From the NCBI RefSeq assembly GCF_963422355.1, contig NC_085086.1:7494333-7558332 (forward strand): a stretch of 64,000 nt of DNA, read 5' to 3'. The position numbers and the translations under genes are program-made. The DNA is from Corticium candelabrum. Lineage: Eukaryota; Porifera; Homoscleromorpha; Homosclerophorida; Plakinidae. The notes under the pieces were generated by a model that was not told where the DNA came from, made no database searches, and saw only the letters and a list, made by a program, of their open reading frames with translations. Positions 10,660 through 22,519 of the stretch are shown one piece after another; positions within the stretch are counted from its first letter, which is position 1; the number at the start of each line of letters is the position of its first letter.

Positions 10660-13444
10660 GTGTACGGTGTGCGCGCGTGTACGGTGTGCGTGCGTGAGTT
10701 CGTGCGTGCGTGTGTGTGTTCTACACACCTTGACAGCAAAGTCCTCCGTGTCTTGGCAGAGGATTGGTGCATTCTCTGGTTCTGTTTTGCTTTCCTCCTT
10801 CGCATGTTGATGAGCAGGGAGACCAAATACTCCACCAAGTCCATCCTCCGTCGACTTTACAAACATAGACAACAAGAAACCACATTGTCCTTGCTACCAA
10901 AAATTACCAACGTTACGGATATACGTACCAGGACATGGTTGTTTGTTGCATTCACAAGTTCTTCGAGCGTGTCCACCACAGAAGAGACCATCATAACGAG
11001 GTTGGGGACTGTTGCATTCACGGAAACTTTCCCTTGTGCCACCTTCGCAGCTCGCCGTGCAAGGAGAAAACACTGACCACGGACTCCATCCACCGTCCAC
11101 TACACAGCAACTCCTCAATATTACAGTCGTGCTCACTGCATGTATGTTGTGAAGGTTTTACCTGGGCAATTCCTGTCACCTGGGCAAGGTGCCCATTCTG
11201 TTGCTGGGCCTGGGCACTCCGTTCCGTTGTACCGCGGTGCAGGATCGTTACATACACGCGAGCGATTTCTTCCGCCTCTGTCACACGTTGTAGAGCAGTG
11301 ACTCCATTCCGTCCAGTAGCTCCATTCACCATTCACTGGACATTAAGTTAGTATGAACGCAATTGAAATACATTTAGAATAGTACTCGTTATTTTGTAAT
11401 CACCTGGACATTCCTGAGTGTTACACTGCGTGGATTCAATGTAATCTCCTGGACAAGGGAGACCATCAAAATTTGGTGGTGGATTATCACATTTTCTGGT
11501 TCGCTGGTATCGAGAGCCACCACAAGATCTTGGACAATCAGTATAGGCAGTCCAAGCGCTCCATCCGCCGTTTACTATCAACACAAATAACGATTGACCT
11601 TACAGTCCAGGTTGACATATTAGATGAGATATATATGGTTTCACCTGGGCATTTAGAAATTGAGCACGGAGCCGCTTCTGAATTTGGTCCAGGGCAAAAC
11701 AGACCACCGTTTTGGGGAGGAGGATCGTCACACAATCTAGCTCGATTTTTGTAGTAGCCTTTACCACAAGCAGGACATGTAGTACTCCATGAGCTCCAAA
11801 AGCTCCATTCTCCATCAACTAGGCAATTTACAACAAAAATATTAAGTTTTAATATGCGTTGTGGCTTTGAGCAGCATAGATACCAGGACACGCTTGATCG
11901 TTGCATGCTACAATTGCCGCTTCAAGTCCAGGACAGGGTTCACCTTTACCCCTAGGCACTGGGTCATCACATTTACGGAACTTTTGCTGATGACCCCCAC
12001 CGCAAGGTTTAGTACAGACTCCTTCTGACCAGGTACTCCAGCCCCCGTCCACTTTAAACAAGAAACGTGTTCACCAGTTAGAACCATTGAACAAAGAGTA
12101 CGTCTGTCAAGTATGTCATACCAGGGCAGTCATTGGGAGAGCAGTCTTCGGTGTCTACGTCAAACCCACTGCAGTTGCGCCCATTGCACGACGGTGGAGG
12201 ATTGTCGCACTTCCTTCTTCGAATTCGCCTGCCACCTCCACATGTTACTTCACACTGTGCCCAACTCGTGTATGCGCTCCATGTGCCATGTACTAAACCA
12301 AAACGAATATTATTCATTGTCGTCATTTACTATCGCGGCTGCATTACTTGGACAGCATTCTGTGCTGCATTGCTCGAATTTGTTTGGGTTTCCATAACAG
12401 TTATCGCCACCGTATTGTGGTGCTGGGTTGTCGCATTCCCGCGTGACAATGCGAAATCCGCCTCCGCATGATTTTGAGCACGGCTGCTCGGTCCATTCAC
12501 TCCATGCACCGTGAACTGGCAAAGGAAAAAGACAAACCAGCATGTCTAAAAACGCCGGATTGCTAGTGGAATAGACTACCTGGACAAGGAGGGTCTCTTT
12601 CGCACGCAGCCGTTTCACTTTCCAAGCCCACACAATCGTTTCCTCCGTTGGATGGTGCTGGATTGTCACAGGATCTTACTCTTGAGTGTCTACACGTGTC
12701 AGAACACGAAGACCAGCTCTGCCATTCTCCCCATTCTCCATCAACTATACGTACACATTTGCCATTAATTAATGAATATAAGACTTGGTAACGTAACTTT
12801 AAATAGGCAAGCACGCACGGTCCAATCACGGGAGACGCGAGCATTTTAAAGAATTAGCTAAAGTCCATATGTTTTGTGAACAGTTGTACCTGGACAGCTT
12901 CCCAGATTGCAGTCTTCATCTTGCACTTCACAAATTTTAAGGTCGCCTGCGGGACCACATATTTTCTGTCTGCTTTTGGTCCCGGGACCACATTCTTGAG
13001 AACAGGGACGCCAAGGAGTCCACTCTTCGATATAATCGGTATCATTTGTCGTAGGAGCTGGAGTTGTAACTGCTTCTGTTCCACAGTTCGCACATGTACC
13101 ATCATTCAGTGCCAACGACTTTCCGCCGACGTTATCACAGCACTCGGCATATAGTATCAAAGTATCGGCGGCAGGAGTGCCCGTCGTATAGTCACAGTCC
13201 GCGATATCAAAGCAAACACCTGCAACATGAATTATGGGTCTGCCCTTCTGTTCTGTTGACGTCTAACGATGTGATTCAAAGTTTCTTACCTGGTTCTGTT
13301 GGCTGGCTCTAAGCACACAAAGAAATGAAGGAACTTAAAGTAACGTACAATCTAACCCACTCTTACCTCGCACGTAAAAAAGGAAAAAGAAATGCAGATA
13401 GCAGCAATAAGACGACGAGTCGTAATACGCATCTGTTTGGGCAT
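9465..13444 (-). CDS. Secreted protein with 13 TSP1 repeats and an EMI-like C-terminus
   Basis: Exons by position, 5' to 3': 13444-13367 (signal peptide, ...[11 protein letters not shown]), 13308-13290 (19-base micro-exon), 13219-12890 (Cys-rich module CFDIADC...ECC...CANC plus TSP1 no. 1), then one TSP1 per exon: 12744-12580, 12515-12348, 12292-12122, 12051-11884, 11818-11645, 11574-11404, 11335-11162, 11099-10929, a split repeat 10854-10729 + 10531-10487, 10424-10248, 10179-10009, 9943-9785, then 9721-9601 and 9537-9465. Phases agree throughout: 2661 bases, 886 residues. Repeats show WxxW, CSxxC, R-x-R-x-C-x-NP-x-P and CPG; nearly all exons are phase 1 and 165-177 bases, suggesting growth by exon duplication. 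The end ([28 protein letters not shown]) fits an EMI-like module that stops at its last Cys. Likely matrix or adhesion protein. An internal ATG at 13432 is an alternative start. Confidence 0.88.
10603..10720. repeat. (GT)n microsatellite inside an intron that splits a TSP1 repeat
   Basis: GT dinucleotides run from 10603 to about 10646, followed by degenerate CG/GTGCG steps to 10720. The tract lies in the intron between the two halves of TSP1 repeat 10 of the minus-strand gene, the only TSP1 repeat split between two exons. Confidence 0.95.
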
Positions 13445-13963
13445 CAAAAGAAAAAACCAAAAGTGATGTTTAGGCAAGAAGAGCACATGTCACACAGACC
13501 TACCATTGTCTTCCTAGAGCAACTTTGTGTGTATTGACACTGGGAGCAATTACTTCTTGCACTAGCACTGTGGCTCCACACCAAAACGTATGACGCGTGT
13601 GCTATGTCATCAATCAACTGACTAATGAGGTGTGCAGTGATGATGTAACACGAGACTGCCTACACATTGTTGTAGTCAGACCGCTAATCAATACCGTTAA
13701 CTCTTTCCGAGGTCGCCAATGATGTTTCTTTCTCGCCTTTTGCTCTTCTGTCTGCTCTCTGCTGTTTCGATCGCAATCCCGCATGTGGTGCAAGTTACAT
13801 AGTACTTACTCGCCTGCAATCTCTAGATGCTGTTGTCTGTTTATTAGAAATTTAGGAGAAGCGATCATGAGACACCTGTTGGAGGTGACGTGCGGACTCA
13901 CAGCTTTGTAGTACAATGTTTCCGTTTTTTTTGGTTTTGTGTCTAACTAAGACGATCGGCCAG
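13445..13963. promoter_or_regulatory. Region between the minus-strand TSP1-EMI gene and the plus-strand TSP1 exons
   Basis: This 519-base interval separates two head-to-head TSP1 loci. It must hold the promoter of the minus-strand gene. No TATA box or known site stands out. No signal-peptide exon for the plus-strand locus could be joined in frame. Confidence 0.35.
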
Positions 13964-14265
13964 TTGACGGTGGTTGGTCAGAATGGAATCTATGGTCAAA
14001 GTGTTCGAAATCGTGTGGAACAGGTGGCAAATTTCGCTCTAGATCTTGTGCAAATCCCTCTCCATCACATGGGGCAAAGACTGCGAGGGATCGGGACTAG
14101 GCTTTGTCAGCTGCAATGAACATTCATGTGAAGGTGTGTATAGTATCTAGCTAGTAATCTCCGAACACAATCGTGCGTGTATAGAACCGTTTAACACATC
14201 GCTTGACTTGTGGGTTGCAATCTATTTTGTATTAGCGGGAATTGTTATTACTTTTAGCTGTGGAG

Positions 14266-14415
14266 TTGCGCGTGTCGGTGACAAAGATGTAGACGTGCGC
14301 GTGTCGGTGACAAAATATGTAGGCGTGTTAGGGTTCGCGGTTTGGTGTAGGCGTGTACTAGCTGATGTAGGCGTGTACTAGCCGCGTGTTGGTGACTAAG
14401 ATGTAGGCGTCTATG
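14266..14415. repeat. Short degenerate minisatellite
   Basis: The phrases gcgcgtgtcggtgacaaa and gatgtaggcgtgtactagc each recur about twice, with variants, over 150 bases. The unit is roughly 25-30 bases. Confidence 0.6.
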
Positions 14416-14966
14416 ATTCCTAACAACTTTTGCTTAATTATTCATCTTTTTACCTCATTGCTTATCAATTAATTAAGGGATGATGTCTAATGACGTCTGA
14501 CAAAAGGGTCTACTCGCGTACTGATTGTGTCAAACCACAATGGATATGACGTTTGGTAAACACTTAAGTGGGTCCACCCAGGATTAGTAACAGGAAGTGG
14601 TTAGTGCTGGTTCCAAATGGGGTGCCAATCTACTTGAGATCACGTCTTCTTGTTTAGAACAAGTCACGTATTGTTTGTTCTCTTCCACGCTGTGCATAAG
14701 CGTCATCAGTGTGGCAGAGTAAACCACAACTTTAACCACTTGTTGCAACCTTACCAGTGACATAGCAAAACGGAAATGAGGGTGATGTGTTAGGAGATGG
14801 TGAACGGAAACTATGGTATGAGTATGACTGTTTTGTTTCCATCTTTATTTCAAGTAGTTAAAGTCACGGCTATTCTTTGATTTTTGGGCTTCTTGTATTG
14901 AAATTACTTGAAGCGCTACTTGTACTTAGGCAATTTGGACGGTGGGGATTACTCTAACGGAGGACA

Positions 14967-15084
<118 letters not shown>

Positions 15085-16551
15085 AGGTGGACCTTCACAA
15101 CTTTGAATAATTGAACCAGCCGTTTACCATTTGAACCAGTCTGGAATAAACACAACATCAGACAGCTATTTGCAACCCAAATGTTGGAGTTGCTATTTCC
15201 ATGCAGGCATAAGTTCACTATTGCTACTTTGGCTTAGAATTTCTTTTTTATCTTATCCCCAATCTGTATTGCTGCTTAGGTGATCAGCTGATTGTCATTT
15301 TTGGTGGCAATCTTGTAAAAATGCTTTAACGTAAGATCTAAACAATGCCACTCTCTGAAGGACGTTACTTTCAATACATTGTTGGTGGGTGATAAAGGGA
15401 CTTTACAGAGCAAAAGTGTTGTTCATAGAGTAACAAGCAACTTGGTGATGTTTATCACCCCAACTCTTATTTGGCCGCCCTGCATTATTCTACTTGCCAC
15501 TGTTCCTTGCATGTAAATTTCTAACATTTTACAATTAATGTCCGGATTCAGCTGTCGCTCGTGGGAAGATGAAATGCTCTTCAAATACAAAGATGAGGTG
15601 GTTGCCAGTAGTAAAGTGGTCTTTCAATTATATCAGCTGAAACCTTTGGTTCTTTGACTCCTGCTAGTCTTAGTACATTGAAAACAAAACATCAAAGCCT
15701 GCTAGTAGTAGTTTGTTTTCACAAGTGTACTGTAATCTAATGCAGCAAGTGCCTTCGAATGTTTGGATGATGTAAGTAAATTAATGATAGACGTTGATGT
15801 TAGTGATTGGGATTTTGCAGATGTCGGAGGTAGTAGCTAGTGTTCCTCAGAAAAAGTTCGACGAGTCTCTCAGACAGAACGCCTAAGGAAAGTGTTCCCT
15901 GCTAGGAAGAAATGACTCCATGCAGAGGACCGCTTTTCCTAGGAAATATAACTCCTTATATATGTTAAAGTTTCTTGAATGTAAAACTCGACAAAGAAGA
16001 AGAGCAATGAGAAAAGGGATTATTTTTTATAACAGTGGCTCCAAATGCCTCTCATATTGTCAAAGAGAGGTAAACAAATTTATAGAGATAGGGTTGTTCA
16101 TTTTCGTAATTCATTTGGTTGTAATTGATGACCAGAGTAATGGACTAATATGGATTAGTCTACTTTTGAAGATTTGCTTGTTGTATCTTTTAAAGATTAA
16201 AATCACTAAAATAATCTGTCTATGCCGCCTGCCTGCCTGCCTAACTTACTGCATGAACTGGGAAGAAAGGCAGGGCTCATTGAAGGAAGATGAGTAGATG
16301 CAGAGTTTATGTCACATTCACGACGACGTTTTTCTGTGACTCTTCAAAAATGAAATAAGAAAGTTTCTTTGAGAAAAGTGTCTAAGTTGTCAACAAACAG
16401 ACTAATGGAGGATAATGTAGTTAGCAGAGATGGAGACATTCAGTGCTTCACACATTGAAATAGTTGAACTTGTTTATGAAGCACTTTCTTTTAATTATTG
16501 AAAAATTGTGTATTCTAGTGTGTAGAGATGATGTATCCTAATAAAATAACC

Positions 16552-16554
16552 TGT

Positions 16555-16611
<57 letters not shown>

Positions 16612-16655
16612 TGTCTCTCTGTCTGTCTGTCTGTCTGTCTGGTTGTCTGTCCAAT
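16552..16655. repeat. (CTGC)n/(CTGT)n tetranucleotide tract
   Basis: About 13 CTGC units are followed by CTGT/CTCT units. A shorter CTGT run recurs at 16755-16785. Confidence 0.95.
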
Positions 16656-17932
16656 ACATATGTTTTCAACATTGAAATCTACATACAACACAACTAAGCA
16701 ACTCTACTGTCTCAATCGCACATACCCTCTATCAAACTAAAAACCTACTGTGTGTTTGTCTGTCTGTCTGTCGTTTGTCTGTGCCTGTGTTTGTAATCAG
16801 TGCATGTGGAGACACAATTCGTTGCTTCAAGCTATTTAACAACAATTCATGCCAGAGTCATAGAGCATGCCTGTCGATCTTCCTAATAAGTTTCACCCAC
16901 TCTATCTAAGATTCTTTAAGAATTGCTTAGTTTACTCTGACTTTTTATATAATAGTACTTTTAGGCACGTATTATCATCTGTGAATTAACAGTGTCACTT
17001 GCCCAGAAACAACACAACAATTCTGACAGCTAGCTGCTTTCAGACTTTATGTACATGCGGGGAATCGTCTGAACAACTCGTTGCCGATTCTCTGCTTCTG
17101 TGGCTGTCTGGACCTTAGGTTTCCTGCAGGAAGATACCAGGCCTTGTATCTTTCTTTCAACAAGTTTAGTATTTGGTGAGAGTTTTCCTTTAATTGAAGT
17201 ACCTAGTTTGAACTTTGTAGTTAAGTTCATTACACCTAAAAGGATGCAGCTGTCTTACTTGCACCAATCAACCTAAGTGTCGTGCTGCTTGTTATTGCTG
17301 CTTGTTTTTGCTGCTTGTTCATCATTATTGTATGAGAAACATGTCTACATAGAATGAAGGACCTCTATTTTACATAGCACTGCATGCCGTTTGGTTGCAA
17401 TGGTTTGTTGTTATTGTAGTTTGTTTGATATACATGTACATTCACTGTATCCAATTAATTAAGTTACATTTTGCCTTCCAAGTAGCATTTCAATTACTAG
17501 TAGTATGTGGACAGTATCTGGTGGTGGTGTTGTTTTGATTGGACTACAGTGTGTTGTACTGTAGTGACAGGGGTCACAGGTAGTCACGTACGGCCTTGCA
17601 GCAATGAGAATAAACAAACTGTCTTTATTGGCTTTCTTTTTGTCTATTTGTTTGTCTACCTGTCTGTTTATGTACTTAATCATGATTACAATATGTTTGT
17701 TGAAAACTGTTTACTTATGTCAACTCCATTAGTTGTGATTCATGGCGGATTTGGGAGCTGGTCAAAATGGTCGCCATGCAGTGAAACGTGTGGAGGTGGA
17801 CAAATCCTTCGAACAAGGATTTGTGACAACCCAACTTCTTCCACTGGAGGAAGACCATGTGAAGGGAACTTTTTAGACGTTGGCGTTTGCAACAGCATTT
17901 CTTGTTCAGGTTAGTGTGTACATGTCTTGTGT

Positions 17933-17935
<3 letters not shown>

Positions 17936-18021
<86 letters not shown>
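17936..18021. repeat. (GT)n microsatellite just after a TSP1 exon
   Basis: A GT tract of about 86 bases starts 27 bases downstream of the splice donor at 17910. Confidence 0.97.
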
Positions 18022-18023
<2 letters not shown>

Positions 18024-18970
18024 CACACGTGTATGTGCGTGCATGCGTGCGTTTCTGTGCATGGTTTTGCTTGTTTTTTTGCTTTGGGTGATATTGCATT
18101 TTATGCTATAGTACTTTGGGACTTATATCGCAATTACAATTGAGTTTCAGTGATCTAGCAAGTGGTAGTATTTTGATATGATTATTGAGCATTTTAGTGT
18201 TTGAAATTCTTGCTCACTTGCTTGCCAATGCTGAGTTTAGCTCGTAGTTATACCTAGGTATTGTTAGGTCATGAGTTTTTGTTGCCAACCTTGGAAGTTC
18301 CATGTAGACAGAGATAGTAGGTATGTTCATTCTATGGTAATTGAGTTAGGGTTAGAATTTTGCACATTTGCAATTGATAGTTGGTTTGCATTTGGTTTGC
18401 AAGTTTACTAAGAAATCAATGGTGGCAATCAGAGTTGGTTTTGAAAGTATTAAATATAACTGAAATGTTTGTAGCAACTTAGAGAGTTGTAAACTACAAT
18501 TTAACAGCAGCAATTAGTCATAAATACATTTAGACTGTAGTCGTTGTCTTGCTGTGATATAGCTAGTCTTGCATAGCCTTACCCTTCCCCACTCTGATAC
18601 TTCCAACAAGCAAGTGTGAGGGCAGGGAAGGGTCTGGCTTCGCGACACTAGTCCTGAACCAATGTAAATGATGGATAAAGAGTGAAGTGACTTTTGTTCT
18701 TTTTAGTTGATGGTGGTTGGACAATGTGGACAGATTTTTCACAATGTACCAAGTCATGTGGGTTTGGCTCTCAAATACGGTCAAGAACATGTACGAATCC
18801 AGAGCCAAAGCACGACGGCAAACCTTGCTTTGGCCCTAGAGAAGAAGCAATAGAGTGCTTCATTGTTGATTGTCCAGGTTAGTGGAGACATATAGTTATT
18901 CTTATTGCTTACAATTTATGTTTGGGGGAGAGATGACAAGACACACAGGTTGGATAAAAGTGGCAGTAGC

Positions 18971-19371
18971 TAAAGCCCTGTCCACACTGGCAACTGGATC
19001 GTGATCGGTGATCCAGCCGCAACGCTGTCCACACTTGCAACTGGACCGCGATCCGATTGCGATAAATCCAATCCACATCGCGAGGTGGTTTTGATCCCAA
19101 TCGGTTGAACCCAATTAGAAATAGTGGGCGTTACCTCCACGTATGCTACGTGTGTAGTCGGAACATCTAGCACTCCTCACTGGTCTTTGTTCTCGCTCAC
19201 CTTATGTCGCTGTATCAATGCTTTCCACAAGCAAAGAAGCCACACGTACATATCAGTCATCAGTCACGTGATATCAAAAAATGGTGCGGAGGTAGCGTGC
19301 AGTGTGAACGCTCGCTATCCGGATCGAATCGCAATCAGATCACGATCCATTCTGGTGTGGACAGGGCTTAA
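18971..19371. mobile_element. MITE with 3-bp TAA target duplication (PIF/Harbinger type)
   Basis: The ends AGCCCTGTCCACAC and GTGTGGACAGGGCT are inverted repeats, and the inverted similarity continues through a GGATCGTGATC block. A TAA flanks both sides (18971-18973 and 19369-19371), as expected for PIF/Harbinger elements. The core is 395 bp and non-coding. GATCGCGATC-like motifs recur inside. Confidence 0.75.
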
Positions 19372-19632
19372 ACAGCAAATGAATAGAATCCCAGAAAAGC
19401 AGAGCTTTGCATTTGTTGATGCGTAATAATGTAGACAGTGCTGGTTCAATTGGTTGGTTTATGCGCTGTTTACACAGCCATCGCAACGAAGAGAAATGTT
19501 CGTACTAAGAAGATTATTCCACGCTTCATAGAAAAAATACATTACCTGAAAGAGCATCTGTTAATTTAAATTTTAAAGTGATTACATTTTTACGAGAGGA
19601 ATCGTGAGAGGCTTTGCCGAAATGGTTTGGTC

Positions 19633-19738
19633 TGCAGGCTGTTTGCATTTTATACTGAGGACACGACGTACAGTTGCTAAATTCTCAACAAGACAAGTAC
19701 ACGACAGTAAACATCAGTACTAGAATTGTGCTACTCAT
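19633..19738 (-). pseudogene. LRRNT first exon, broken copy A1
   Basis: The ATG (19738) and the signal-peptide part align with the intact copies, but a TGA follows the VVYLSC stretch and the homology ends near 19633, before the end of the Cys-rich cap. The promoter and ML gene on its right are well preserved. Confidence 0.75.
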
Positions 19739-20509
19739 CGCTGTAGCGTCGCACGCAAACAAACGGGACCTAGTGTCTAGGACGGATGTGATAGAATAAA
19801 CATGCCAATGTGTCAGTAGTTTTAGCTACCAAGAAGAAAGTGTATGTATGCAAAATAATAAGTTGGTCTAGAAGGGTTTTCAAACGGGGAGCGTGCGTTG
19901 GGCATCTGACAATGTGACGTCACGAAACGACAAAACGCAAAATAATAATTTACTGCTGATAACAGAATGACAGATTTTATAAAACATATTTAATTAGATT
20001 AGGTATTATAAAAATTAATATTAATTTAAAGTAAATTAATATTAATTTTAACCACTAAAACTTTTCCCTGGCTACGTCGATACACAAACAGCTCAGCCCC
20101 TCTAAACGAGCGTGAGAAAAAGGGAGATGGGACTCTTAAGACACGCCCCTTTCTGCTGCGCGCGTGACAAGACTCACGTGAGCTTGGCAGTGTCCGGTTC
20201 CCGTACAACACGTACGGAAAACCCGACTGCCGAGCTCACGAGATTTGACATACGGGAACGGGAAACTAGCAAGCAGACACGAGTCTGGACGAGGTTATGA
20301 TGTTAGTCAGACTCTACCTTCTTTCGATGAGTCAGTTTTCTAGGCTTTATCGCCACCTGCAATACTAGATTGACGTACGACACTAGTAAGTACAAACAGC
20401 AAGTCTAAAGAGAATAGAAAACAGAATGTTGACTAAATAATGCATGAAAACACGAACTACAGCGCATGCTCGCCTGCTCATCATAGTTTCTTGCTGATAG
20501 CTCTTGATT
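19739..20509. promoter_or_regulatory. Divergent promoter of unit 1 (A1/ML1)
   Basis: This interval of about 770 bp between the divergent starts is conserved in all units. A perfect CRE (TGACGTCA) is at 19915-19922. E-box-like CACGTGAG and a conserved leader just before the ML ATG (gcatgctcg...tgatagctcttgatt) are further shared blocks. Confidence 0.6.
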
Positions 20510-22519
20510 ATGTCGTATGTGTTCGGCGGAGTTTTTCTTTATTTACTCGGCTTTATTTGTCTATTTGCTGGTTCTGCCTCGTCTCTACCTATTGAAGTAC
20601 GAGCTGCACGTGACCTGAAAAATGATGTCGATCTCAATCTGACGTGTTCAAAGCAGCTCTGCTTTACCAGCTGTGGTATGGTAATTATCTACTAGACCGC
20701 ACGAAAATTCTGGACTTTTGTCTTAGGCATGGATCGCTGCTCTAGAAATTGAATAGAGAAACTAACTTCCGTCTTTAGCTAGAATTGTCTGTATATTTCT
20801 GTATTCCGTCTCTTTAGCAATAAAAGCTATGAGCAGGGCCGGTAGACCCGATTCAGTGATGTAGGTCTAACCCAGCCCAGCTTTGAAAGTAGTACTTTCA
20901 CCAGAATGTTAACTAGAGAACGGAAAATCCGGGCAAAAGGTATACATAACTGATTAAATATTTATATTTATATAATGAATCCGTAGATAGAGAGCATGCT
21001 TACACTGTTGCCTAATTTTAATTTTTCGAGTAGGAAAGACATCAGTCATTGTCATCTCTGTTACCACTTTCTTTAGCGTGCGTTAGGCCAGCCCACTGTA
21101 ATTCAATTAATTGCTATCAGCGATCTTGATGTCTGCGCTATCTAGAGGCATTAAATCACGTAAGTTTTACATATTAGCATAAAGTCTTAAAGTCTATTTT
21201 GCAGGTGTTTCTGGACTAGAGGACATTCAGTTACAAATAACAGGATTTCCTCTACTTAGAAAATCTAGAACAGTGGCTCTTAATTTTTCATTTGTTCCAA
21301 GTGAGAAACGACCTATGTATTTAATTTAGTTAATTTTATTATTTAGATAATTTATAAATAAATTAATTAATTTTATTAACGTCATATGTGATAATGTTAT
21401 TATGTATATGATCACACGTGTGTCATACAAAGTTAGAATAGCTAGTTGGGACTAGAAGTTCCAATAACAACAATCAAATTAATTTATAAAATAAATAATT
21501 TTATTAATATAATATGTGATATTGTATATGCTCACAAGTGCAACATACAAGGTTTGCTAAAATATTTGCCATTAATCATTGATATTAAATACCTAAAGTC
21601 TATAGTAAAATAATAATTAGATCAAATTTTTAAATGATTAATTTTTATTCGTTAATAAATATTAATATGTTAATGTAAAGTAAAGATAAATGTATTTTGT
21701 GGAAACTTTAACTGATCTCTAACAAACAAAAAATGTTATAAAATTATAAACAAATGTGTGATGCCAAATGCAGTAGTTGTTTGCGTGCTTTCTGTAGGAG
21801 AGGATATTACTATTGTCGTCCTTACTACAAATGTTTCTGTAAGCATTCCCAGTCTTCCTAACGCCATTCCTGTCACTCTGTTCTATTTTGACGAGCTATG
21901 TGACTCACAATCATCAGGAATTCAGTGCCCATTGATTGCTGGAAGTATGATATACTCTAGTTAAACACTACAATGAATACAGTACTCTGTTCTACATTGC
22001 AGAAAGAGTGCATATCAAAGGAATCGCTACTTTAGACAATACGTGGGATTTTTTTATACAGGTGAGCAAATTGTTGCAATTTTTGAATTTATTAAATACG
22101 GGTACTATTAGAATTATTAAAAAATATTAAACATGATGGACATTATACAGAGTGAGGCTCGTCTTGAACTCACTCACTGAGTCTTTTTCTTGTCCTTTTT
22201 ACTTGACATAATTTTAATTACAATTGTTGCAGCAGTGTGTTGCCAGTATTGTTGCAGTTTAAGCTATTGATATCAATAGAGATGTTATATTATAAATTGT
22301 TAAAATTATTAAAAATTATTTAAATAAATAAAATTATTAAAAAATTATTAAAAATTAAATTATCAACTAAAATTTAAAAAATATTAAAAATATTAATAAT
22401 AATTTAACTAAATTTTGAAAATAGAAACTTTGTAATTTGTTGTAAACTTTATTTCGCAGTACATTAACGTATGCAAACTTCCCTCGTGTGTCTTGAACAC
22501 GTTCCGTGTATTAATATAA
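20510..22519 (+). CDS. Secreted ML-domain (NPC2/GM2A/MD-2-like) lipid-binding protein, copy 1
   Basis: Five exons, 20510-20675, 21205-21300, 21798-21959, 22003-22061 and 22460-22519, give 180 residues. Phases are 1, 1, 1 and 0; each has an AG acceptor and GT donor. Residues 1-25 are a signal peptide (LYLLGFICLFAG). The mature part shows the ML pattern: an early Cys cluster (TCSKQLCFTSCG), EDIQLQITGFPL, a beta-rich middle, IPSLP, then CDS...QCPLIAGS as in the disulphide loop of NPC2. The last exon adds VCKLPSCV. ML proteins bind lipids in a beta-sandwich pocket and are secreted or lysosomal. The first residues could also be read from a TTG two codons earlier; the ATG is shared by all copies. 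The ML call is by motif, moderately sure. It faces the LRRNT gene across a common promoter. Confidence 0.6.
20819..20824 (+). terminator. AATAAA in ML intron 1, conserved in all copies
   Basis: AATAAA stands about 145 bases after exon 1 in intron 1, in the context gtctcttta(g/t)c before and agct after. The same hexamer is at 26174, 38539 and 61627 in the other ML copies. Reading through the donor gives a stop within 6-34 codons, so a short secreted peptide transcript is possible. Confidence 0.4.

Noticed and set aside
13916-14119. Signal-peptide-like frame MFPFFLVLCLTKTIG directly before the plus-strand TSP1 exon
   Set aside because: It is out of frame with the TSP1 repeat and runs straight over its splice acceptor; a shift by one base in the T run brings an early stop.
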